A DNA stretch of 64,000 nucleotides, from positions 682,001 to 746,000 of the forward strand of contig NZ_CP008887.1 in the NCBI RefSeq assembly GCF_000769655.1. The letters are read 5' to 3'. This stretch comes from Thermococcus eurythermalis. GTDB taxonomy: Archaea; Methanobacteriota_B; Thermococci; Thermococcales; Thermococcaceae. The number at the start of each line of letters is the position of its first letter. Position 1 is the stretch's first letter. This document shows positions 59,228 to 64,000 of the stretch, in pieces. The notes under the pieces are model-generated. The model saw nothing but the letters and a program-made list of their open reading frames with translations, searched no databases and was not told where the DNA came from. The position numbers were made by a program, and so were the translations under genes.

Positions 59228-59265
59228 AGACCTCAAAACTGATAAAAAAGGAGCGGTATAAAAAC

Positions 59266-60261
59266 CTAATCCCCCCTCTGTATCTTCGCGTGGCCTCCGA
59301 CAAGGCTCTTCCTGAGCTCAAGGTTCCTTATTTCACACTTCTCGTCTATTATGGAGCGCCATATCGTCGAGCTCCTGATGATCGTCTTCCGGAAGATTAT
59401 CGAATCACTCACGTCAGAGTTCTCGATGACGCAGTCCTCGCCGATGTAGGCAAAGGGCCCGATTATCGAGCGGCCCAGTATCTTGGCACCGCGCTTTATG
59501 ACAACAGGTGGGATTATCTTCGAGTAGGGGCTTATCTGAATTTCCTCGATGTGGCTCTCCTTCAAAAGCGTCTTCAGGGCCTCAAGGTAACTATCAGCGG
59601 AGCCTATGTCGTACCAGTACTCCGAGAAGCGGTAAGCCTTGATGGGCTCGCCCCTTGAGAGGAGCCACTGGACGAAGTAGCCCGGTGAGTCCCTGTTCCC
59701 GTTGCTCAGATACTCGTCAAGGAGCCCCATAACCCTCTCCGGGAAAACGTAAACGCCGGTACTGATCAGGGTCGAGCGCGGCTGGGCCGGCTTCTCCTCG
59801 AAGGCAACAACCCTGTCACCTTCAAGGACAACAACACCGTATCTCTTGGCCAGCTCAAGGTCACCAACGTCGTAAACTGCTATGAGGGTCTCACCCGAAT
59901 AGCGCGCGAGGAAGTCCTCAAGCGAGAACGAGAAGAGGTTGTCGCCCGCTATTACAAGATAATCGTCCAGGCCGAGCTCCTCAACGGCCTTCTTCATAGC
60001 CCCAATCGTCCCGAGCTTCTCCTCCTCGTGGAGAGTGTCCTCAACGATGAGCCCAACGCCGTATTTTTCAGCGATCGGCCTGAAGTGAGACTCGAAGAAG
60101 CGGTTCGTGGAGATGTAAACGGGCAGGTCGAGCTTAAGGGCCTTTTCAAGGATATAATCAATTATCCTCTTCTCTCCAACAGGAAGCAGCGCCTTTGGAT
60201 TGTCCTTGGTTATGGGCCAAAGGCGAGTTGCGTAGCCGCCCGCCATAATCAGGACTTTCAT
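59266..60261 (-). CDS. NDP-sugar pyrophosphorylase with beta-helix tail
   Basis: The protein has 331 residues. The nucleotidyltransferase domain begins MKVLIMAGGYATRLWPITKD and has AGDNLFSFSLEDF and FEEKPAQPRSTLISTGVYVF. After residue 240 come left-handed beta-helix repeats (IIPPVVIKRGAKILGRSIIG). The enzyme would activate a sugar-1-phosphate with a nucleotide; glucose-1-phosphate thymidylyl- and mannose-1-phosphate guanylyl-transferases share this layout and cannot be told apart here. It heads the minus-strand run that includes the flippase, Ugd and GalU. Confidence 0.88.
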   Translation of the reverse strand: MKVLIMAGGYATRLWPITKDNPKALLPVGEKRIIDYILEKALKLDLPVYISTNRFFESHFRPIAEKYGVGLIVEDTLHEEEKLGTIGAMKKAVEELGLDDYLVIAGDNLFSFSLEDFLARYSGETLIAVYDVGDLELAKRYGVVVLEGDRVVAFEEKPAQPRSTLISTGVYVFPERVMGLLDEYLSNGNRDSPGYFVQWLLSRGEPIKAYRFSEYWYDIGSADSYLEALKTLLKESHIEEIQISPYSKIIPPVVIKRGAKILGRSIIGPFAYIGEDCVIENSDVSDSIIFRKTIIRSSTIWRSIIDEKCEIRNLELRKSLVGGHAKIQRGD

Positions 60262-60307
60262 GGTTCTTCCCTCCCCGATATCTCAACATAACAAAGCTAT
60301 AAACTTT

Positions 60308-60715
60308 TCATCGTATTCCAAGGGCCTCCCGCCGGTACATCCTTAGATAGTAGGAATAATCGTGGTACTCCCTCATGGTCATCTCCTCAAAATCACACCT
60401 GGCCCTCTCGTCCCTGCTGAAGAGGAGCAGGCCCCCGATGGCCCGGAACCTGAAGGTCACCGGTGCGTTGTTGAGAAGCCTGACATCGACGGGAAGCCCC
60501 ATCAGCCTTGAGAGCTCCTCTTCAAGCTCTTCCTCGTAGAATGGAGGGGCATTGCCCTTTACATAAACGGCAATATCAACGTCCCTGAAGGGCCTATCTT
60601 CAGTAAATGAGCCGTGCAGGTAAGCAAAAACTACCTCCTTCATTTTCAGGAGGTGCTCTCTGAGTAACTCAATGATTTTTTCCTTCTCTTCCTTGCTCAG
60701 CGTGTAAACCTGCAT
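60308..60715 (-). CDS. MNT-type nucleotidyltransferase-fold protein
   Basis: The protein has 135 residues. The minimal nucleotidyltransferase motif is LHGSFTEDRPFRDVDIAVY, with the GS and the D-x-D pair. Such proteins are usually encoded beside a HEPN ribonuclease toxin and silence it by AMP transfer; no HEPN gene is adjacent here. Its C-terminal part is helical (MREYHDYSYYLRMYRREAL). It is divergent from the epimerase gene. It may act in trans or have lost its partner. Confidence 0.82.
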   Translation of the reverse strand: MQVYTLSKEEKEKIIELLREHLLKMKEVVFAYLHGSFTEDRPFRDVDIAVYVKGNAPPFYEEELEEELSRLMGLPVDVRLLNNAPVTFRFRAIGGLLLFSRDERARCDFEEMTMREYHDYSYYLRMYRREALGIR

Positions 60716-60794
60716 GGTAAAAGATTGGGGATTGAATACAAAAAACTTTCCTAAAGCTTAATAACAGCCCCTCGAACTTTTGGTGGTGATAAAA

Positions 60795-61739
60795 ATGAAG
60801 GCCCTTGTGACCGGGGGAGCCGGGTTCATAGGCTCCCATCTGGTGGACAGGCTGATGGAGCAGGGGCACGAGGTACGGGTTCTCGACGACCTGAGCGCTG
60901 GAACCTTGGAAAACATAAAGCGGTGGCTCGACCACGAGCGCTTTGAGTTCATAAAAGGTGACATGAGAGATGCTGAATTCGTTAAGAAAGCAGTGGAGGG
61001 CGTTGACGTCGTCTTCCACCTCGCTGCAAACCCAGAGGTTAGAATAAGCTCCCAGAGCCCGGAACTCCTCTACGAGACTAACGTGCTCATAACCTACAAC
61101 CTGCTCAACGCCATGAGGGACTCAAACGTAGAATACATCGTCTTCACGAGCTCTTCTACCGTCTACGGCGATGCCGAGGTCATACCAACACCTGAAGACT
61201 ACGGCCCGCTCGAACCGATAAGCGTCTACGGCGGGGCCAAGCTCGCCGCTGAAGCGTTAATTTCCGGCTACGCCCACACCTTCGACTTTAAAGCCCTAAT
61301 CTTTCGCCTGGCGAACATCATAGGCGAGCGCTCGAACCACGGCGTCATCTACGACTTCATAAACAAGCTGAGGAAGAACCCCAAGGAGCTTGAGATACTC
61401 GGCGACGGGACGCAGAGGAAGAGCTACCTCCACGTGAGCGACACGGTTGAGGGCATGCTTCACATCTTCGAGCACTTCAAGAGGTCCGAAAAGACCGTCG
61501 ATTTTTACAACCTGGGCAACGACGACTGGATAACCGTGAAGGAGATAGCGGAGATAGTGAGCGAGGAAATGAGGCTGAGGCCGAGGTTCGTTTTCACCGG
61601 GGGAGTTGACGGAGGCCGCGGATGGAAGGGCGACGTCAAGTTCATGCGCCTGAGCATAGAGAAGGCAAAAGCAACCGGATGGAGGCCGAAGCTCAACAGC
61701 TACGAGGCGGTTCGGAGGACGGTTCGGGAGCTCCTCTGA
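60795..61739 (+). CDS. NAD-dependent nucleotide-sugar epimerase (UDP-glucose 4-epimerase-like)
   Basis: The protein has about 314 residues. The NAD motif is VTGGAGFIGSHLVDRL, and the catalytic Tyr145 and Lys149 are in VYGGAK, with Ser in FTSSSTVYGD. Blocks FRLANIIGERSNHGVIYDF and GDGTQRKSYLHVSD are typical of archaeal UDP-glucose 4-epimerase-like proteins. The ATG at 60795 follows GGTGGTGAT by four bases. It is a single gene at the right end of the island, GC-rich and probably part of the resident genome. Confidence 0.9.
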   Translation: MKALVTGGAGFIGSHLVDRLMEQGHEVRVLDDLSAGTLENIKRWLDHERFEFIKGDMRDAEFVKKAVEGVDVVFHLAANPEVRISSQSPELLYETNVLITYNLLNAMRDSNVEYIVFTSSSTVYGDAEVIPTPEDYGPLEPISVYGGAKLAAEALISGYAHTFDFKALIFRLANIIGERSNHGVIYDFINKLRKNPKELEILGDGTQRKSYLHVSDTVEGMLHIFEHFKRSEKTVDFYNLGNDDWITVKEIAEIVSEEMRLRPRFVFTGGVDGGRGWKGDVKFMRLSIEKAKATGWRPKLNSYEAVRRTVRELL

Positions 61740-61747
61740 CCGAAAAC

Positions 61748-61755
61748 TTTTTAAA
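61748..61755 (+). promoter_or_regulatory. TATA box for the tRNA-Glu/tRNA-Ile pair
   Basis: TTTTTAAA lies 28-35 bases upstream of the tRNA-Glu gene, the same distance at which a TATA box precedes the tRNA-Gln gene. Confidence 0.6.
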
Positions 61756-61782
61756 CCCTCCCTCTTCCTTAATGTCGGACAC

Positions 61783-61860
61783 GCCCCGGTGGTGTAGCCC
61801 GGTCAATCATGCGGGACTCTCGATCCCGCGACCCGGGTTCAAATCCCGGCCGGGGCACCA
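61783..61860 (+). tRNA. tRNA-Glu (CTC)
   Basis: The acceptor arms GCCCCGG and CCGGGGC pair perfectly. The anticodon stem CGGGA/TCCCG encloses CTCTCGA, giving anticodon CTC, and the T arm has GTTCAAATC. The CCA end is encoded (61858-61860). There is no intron. Ten bases separate it from tRNA-Ile, so both are probably on one transcript. Confidence 0.96.
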
Positions 61861-61870
61861 TAATTCTCCT

Positions 61871-61948
61871 GGGCCCGTGGCTCAGCCTGGTCAGAGCGCC
61901 CGCCTGATAAGCGGGAGGTCCGGGGTTCGAAGCCCCGCGGGCCCACCA
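61871..61948 (+). tRNA. tRNA-Ile (GAT)
   Basis: The acceptor arms GGGCCCG and CGGGCCC pair perfectly. The anticodon stem CCCGC/GCGGG encloses CTGATAA, giving anticodon GAT. The T arm has GTTCGAAGC and CCA is encoded at the end. No intron is seen. Confidence 0.96.
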
Positions 61949-61950
61949 TC

Positions 61951-61973
61951 GAAACTTTGCCCAGCAAAGTTTC
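61951..61973. repeat. Perfect 10-bp hairpin after tRNA-Ile
   Basis: GAAACTTTGC (61951-61960) and GCAAAGTTTC (61964-61973) pair perfectly around CCA. It starts two bases after the tRNA end and might help 3' processing or termination. Confidence 0.6.
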
Positions 61974-62072
61974 ATCAAAGTTCGTAGCCCCTTCTTGAAA
62001 TGCGAGTTTTGATGGGGCTTTCTAACTAAATAGTGAATTATCCTGAGTGAGAACTCCTTTAGAGGCTTTGTA

Positions 62073-62128
62073 AAGGGGTTTAACCTAAAAAGACGCCCTT
62101 CGGGCGTCAATGGAGAGTAAACCCCCTT
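62073..62128. repeat. Two-level stem-loop
   Basis: AAGGGGTTTA (62073-62082) can pair with TAAACCCCCTT (62118-62128) with one bulge, and inside lies GACGCCC-TTC-GGGCGTC (62092-62108). Such nested pairing suggests a folded RNA. Confidence 0.5.
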
Positions 62129-62232
62129 AATAAGCCCGGATTTTGTTCATTGTTCTCATTAAAAATAGGTTCTCAAAAGAAAGAAAACCAAACTTCCAAA
62201 CACCACAATGCAAAGAGCTACGAACTTTTGGT

Positions 62233-62253
62233 GAAGCTTTTTCCAAAAGCTTC
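62233..62253. repeat. Perfect 9-bp hairpin
   Basis: GAAGCTTTT (62233-62241) and AAAAGCTTC (62245-62253) pair around TCC. It resembles the hairpin at 62483-62506, where CAAGCTTTGC pairs with GCAAAGCTTG around GCAA. Confidence 0.55.
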
Positions 62254-62482
62254 AGCGCTGGCGGAAAAGATGTGCCTTTCTGAAAATTGCCAGTTTTAGA
62301 AGGGGATTTCTACTAGATTTGCTTCATCTGTGAGTGTTTCACTTGGAAAAGGCGCCTGAATGGCGCGTTTTTGAATTAAACCCCTTTCAATTGGCCATTT
62401 AACGTCAAACCCGCTTTAGGCCACGGCCCCTTGAAAGGCATGTCCTCCTCACAACCCTTTAGGACAGTTGGAACCCTTTGGT

Positions 62483-62506
62483 CAAGCTTTGCGCAAGCAA
62501 AGCTTG
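62483..62506. repeat. Perfect 10-bp hairpin upstream of tRNA-Gln promoter
   Basis: CAAGCTTTGC (62483-62492) and GCAAAGCTTG (62497-62506) are exact complements with a GCAA loop, ending 11 bases before the TATA box of tRNA-Gln. Confidence 0.55.
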
Positions 62507-62517
62507 CGGGGAGTAAA

Positions 62518-62527
62518 ATTTATAAAT
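62518..62527 (+). promoter_or_regulatory. TATA box for tRNA-Gln
   Basis: ATTTATAAAT lies 27-36 bases upstream of the tRNA-Gln gene, a normal archaeal tRNA promoter distance. Confidence 0.65.
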
Positions 62528-62553
62528 CCCCCATTGAACCTATCAACGGGCAC

Positions 62554-62629
62554 AGCCCCGTGGTGTAGCGGCCAAGCATGCGGGACTCTGGATCCCGCGA
62601 CCGGGGTTCGAATCCCCGCGGGGCTACCA
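62554..62629 (+). tRNA. tRNA-Gln (CTG)
   Basis: The acceptor arms AGCCCCG and CGGGGCT pair perfectly. The anticodon stem CGGGA/TCCCG encloses CTCTGGA, giving anticodon CTG. The T arm has GTTCGAATC and CCA is encoded. The body closely resembles tRNA-Glu upstream, as expected for related Glu/Gln tRNAs. Confidence 0.96.
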
Positions 62630-62721
62630 TCGTTCAAGGGCTCCAGAACCCCGAACCCCCTCTCTTAAACCCTTCTCGAACCTCATGTTATACATCAAGA
62701 TGTACCTTTTCCCTTTGCGGT

Positions 62722-62856
62722 TTATCCAATCCTAAGCCCGTTTTTGGCTATAATCTCTTTAATGCTTTCAGTAACCGGGTTACGTGTTCTTGTTTCGAGT
62801 CTTCTCTGGATAATATCCAAATGAAGTTTTGGTCGAGTATCTGCCTCACCCGTTCC
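62722..62856 (-). pseudogene. C-terminal fragment of an unidentified protein downstream of tRNA-Gln
   Basis: In the 389-base gap 62630-63018 the minus strand holds 44 codons ending in TAA with clear coding character: EADTRPKLHLDIIQRRLE, then TRTRNPVTESIKEIIAKNG. An in-frame TGA lies just upstream and no start codon follows it, so only a C-terminal piece remains. Position after a tRNA gene would fit a relic of an integrated element, but the family is not recognised. The rest of the gap shows only the promoter of the next gene. Confidence 0.35.
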
Positions 62857-62954
62857 TCACAGAGAAAAGAGCTGTTTGATGGTCGGCCGGGGAAATACGG
62901 GCTTGTTATTCCTTTATTTTCCTTAAACTTCTATATTCGAACTTTTTAGGTAGG

Positions 62955-62962
62955 TTTAAATA
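62955..62962 (+). promoter_or_regulatory. TATA box of the winged-helix gene pair
   Basis: TTTAAATA would direct transcription from about 62985. The leader would then begin with a hairpin, GGCTGG (62986-62991) pairing with CCAGCC (62999-63004), directly followed by the GGGAGGT ribosome site. Confidence 0.55.
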
Positions 62963-63018
62963 CTACCCCCCCGTATTTTTGTTGAGGCTGGCCTTACTCC
63001 AGCCGGGAGGTCCTAGTC

Positions 63019-63225
63019 ATGAGAGATAACTTCGAGAGTGAGATTGTCGACATGCTCCGCGAGGGGGAGCTGAGCGTTGCGTTCATTACCCGTTTCCTCA
63101 CGGAGCGGGGGTTCGACGTAACCAGGCAGAGGGTCGAGCGCACACTTAGGCGGCTGGTTGGGGAGGGAAAGGTGGAGTTCAGGGTCGGCAATAACGGAAG
63201 AAAGCAGTATCGGTTGGCACGGTGA
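63019..63225 (+). CDS. Small winged-helix protein
   Basis: The protein has 68 residues. The whole chain matches one winged helix: VDMLREGELSVAFITRFL as helices 1-2, TRQRVERTLRRLVGEGKVEF as recognition helix and first wing strand, NGRKQYRLAR as second strand. It is likely a DNA-binding regulator, possibly of its own operon or the secreted-protein gene downstream. GGGAGGT precedes the ATG. The stop overlaps the upstream frame of the next gene, whose chosen start is six bases further. Confidence 0.82.
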   Translation: MRDNFESEIVDMLREGELSVAFITRFLTERGFDVTRQRVERTLRRLVGEGKVEFRVGNNGRKQYRLAR

Positions 63226-63230
63226 TTGCC

Positions 63231-63662
63231 ATGGGAACTTCCTCGGTCATACTCGGAAACAGCAGGAGGATGCTCATGATAGAGTACCTCAAGAAGTCCG
63301 ATGGCCGGGCAGAGCTGAGGGAAATGGTGGAATACATCGCGGAGAACGAGGGGAACACCGACAGGAAGCACAGAAAGAGCGTGTACGTCAGCCTCGTTCA
63401 GACACATATCCCAAAACTTGAGCGTGAGGGCGTCATAACGTTCCGACACGGTGTCGTGACCCTTGTAAAGGTTCCTGACGACGTTACGGTCTATATGGAG
63501 ACGGTCAAAAAGAACGACATAAGCTGGAGCTCTTTTTACGTGGGGCTCTCGCTGATATTCCTCATACTTGCCGTTTCACTCAACGACCTTTATCTTGCCA
63601 TGGCCTCGCTGGTTTACGCTGGTGTTGGCGTTATCCACCACAGGAAAATGAAGCGCATTTAG
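63231..63662 (+). CDS. Winged-helix-like membrane protein
   Basis: The protein has 143 residues. An N-terminal winged-helix-like part (RRMLMIEYLKKSDGRAELRE, then SVYVSLVQTHIPKLEREGVI) is followed by two membrane segments (FYVGLSLIFLILAVSL and YLAMASLVYAGVGVI). Membrane-bound winged-helix proteins of this form (DUF7344-like) occur widely in archaea and may be membrane-linked regulators. The ATG at 63231 follows GGTGATTGCC. It is in an operon with the small winged-helix gene. Confidence 0.75.
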   Translation: MGTSSVILGNSRRMLMIEYLKKSDGRAELREMVEYIAENEGNTDRKHRKSVYVSLVQTHIPKLEREGVITFRHGVVTLVKVPDDVTVYMETVKKNDISWSSFYVGLSLIFLILAVSLNDLYLAMASLVYAGVGVIHHRKMKRI

Positions 63663-63712
63663 GCCTTCTTTTCTTGGGTAACCTACCATTACCTGCAGTT
63701 AACCCGACATTT

Positions 63713-63720
63713 CATATATA
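63713..63720 (+). promoter_or_regulatory. TATA box of the structured leader
   Basis: CATATATA lies about 25 bases before 63741-63745, so transcription would begin right at the first leader hairpin (GCAACCC/GGGTTGC). Confidence 0.6.
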
Positions 63721-63740
63721 CCCCAACGGCTCAAGGGATT

Positions 63741-63883
63741 AGTGAGCAACCCGCAAGGGGTTGCAGAGGCACTGCGTTGAGTTCACCGTTGCAGTGGTTG
63801 TTGAGTGTCCGAGGTCAGGGATGAACCTTCACTCTCACCGCTGGCTTCTCTGCCACAGTGCCTCCAATTCGGAGGCGAAAAAA
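63741..63883 (+). promoter_or_regulatory. Structured 5' leader with mutually exclusive helices, candidate cis-regulatory RNA
   Basis: Hairpin A: GCAACCC (63746-63752) with GGGTTGC (63758-63764). CACTGC (63770-63775) can pair with GCAGTG (63791-63796), or the overlapping GAGGCACTG (63766-63774) can pair with CAGTGCCTC (63856-63864). The latter overlaps GCCTCC (63860-63865), which can instead pair with the ribosome site GGAGGC (63871-63876) around AATTC. A further stem is GAGTG/CACTC (63803-63807 and 63830-63834) enclosing AGGT/ACCT. The two states would hide or expose the ribosome site. All pairings are read from sequence; function is inferred. Confidence 0.5.
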
Positions 63884-64000
63884 ATGAGAAAGAATCTTGC
63901 CTTAGGAATTTTTGGCCTGTTGGTGGCCTTTGGTCTCGTGTTAGGGGCTGGAGCCAACTTCAGGGACTACAACGCTGACAGGAGTGTCCACTGGGACATC
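63884..64000 (+). CDS. Secreted surface protein, N-terminus only (DUF1102/TasA-like)
   Basis: Thirty-nine codons are in the window. A signal peptide (NLALGIFGLLVAFGLVLGAG) is followed by ANFRDYNADRSVHWDI, which resembles the start of DUF1102 proteins of Thermococcales (a first strand with ADR then a short acidic repeat). GGAGGCG precedes the ATG by seven bases. It follows a 140-base structured leader. It probably forms part of the cell-surface coat; the rest lies outside the window. Confidence 0.7.
   Translation, partial: MRKNLALGIFGLLVAFGLVLGAGANFRDYNADRSVHWDI

Larger units (their letters stand above)
61949..62553. repeat. Two diverged copies of a structured intergenic element between tRNA genes
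   Basis: No gene is seen in these 605 bases. Two blocks (about 61951-62135 and 62217-62400) share order and partial sequence: a strong hairpin; then a TTGAAA...AGTTTTGA/AGTTTTAGA stretch with GGGG and TTTCTA; then GTGAG; then a GC hairpin; then TAAACCCC. A third hairpin of the same design stands alone at 62483-62506. Copy number in the genome and any transcript are unknown. Confidence 0.5.

Noticed and set aside
61622-62110. Frames of over 110 codons crossing the tRNA genes on both strands
   Set aside because: They run straight through perfect tRNA cloverleaves and are chance frames.
61951-62553. A CRISPR array between the tRNA genes
   Set aside because: The repeated blocks are about 180 bases, diverged and only two, with internal hairpins; there are no short regular repeats with unique spacers. 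No CRISPR array was seen anywhere in the window.

Overview
The window reads as a chromosome segment of a hyperthermophilic archaeon of the order Thermococcales, most likely Thermococcus. The signs are an archaeal-type IleS, an archaeal class I CCA-adding enzyme, a class II ribonucleotide reductase carrying two inteins, an AglB oligosaccharyltransferase, tRNA genes behind TATA boxes, GGTGA/GGAGG ribosome sites, and tight coding with many 4-base start/stop overlaps. Species-level assignment is not possible from the sequence alone.

Layout. (1) 1-26.4 kb is mostly housekeeping: an unrecognised 490-residue protein, ileS, a YjjX-type NTP phosphatase, a PIN-domain gene with a small partner, a DMT transporter, an OsmC protein, a tnpB-only IS200/IS605-type element, a GH57 glycoside hydrolase, cca-thpR, an anchored surface protein, a phosphoribosyltransferase, nrdJ with two inteins, a ferritin-like protein plus a HAD phosphatase, a TasA-like secreted protein plus a DUF1616 membrane protein, and an AAA/DUF234 ATPase. 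(2) About 26.4-61.7 kb is a surface-glycan and N-glycosylation island. It holds about a dozen glycosyltransferases (GT2, GT4, GT-C and GT-D types), two flippases, aglB, a pyruvyl transferase, acyl- and methyltransferases, and nucleotide-sugar genes (galU, ugd, two epimerases, one NDP-sugar pyrophosphorylase). Large parts are visibly AT-richer than the flanks. (3) 61.7-64 kb carries three tRNA genes (Glu, Ile, Gln), structured repeats, two small winged-helix genes and the start of a secreted-protein gene behind a long structured leader.

How the genes work together. GalU, Ugd and the epimerases would supply UDP-glucose, UDP-glucuronate and derived sugars. The glycosyltransferases would build lipid-linked glycans, the flippases would move them across the membrane, and AglB would transfer them to secreted proteins. 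A nine-gene minus-strand run (42.3 to 29.7 kb) diverges from aglB, and a seven-gene plus-strand run (47.2-53.8 kb) faces a second minus-strand run (60.3-54.1 kb).

The island is scarred. One glycosyltransferase has lost its N-terminus at the left junction and another its C-terminus. A flippase remnant lies hidden behind aglB. At 45.6-47.2 kb an acetyltransferase gene and a DegT-type aminotransferase gene have both been cut by what looks like inversion of one 943-bp segment; reversing it on paper rejoins both in frame. The most novel-looking element is the leader at about 63741-63883, whose segments can form mutually exclusive helices that would hide or expose the ribosome site of the downstream gene.
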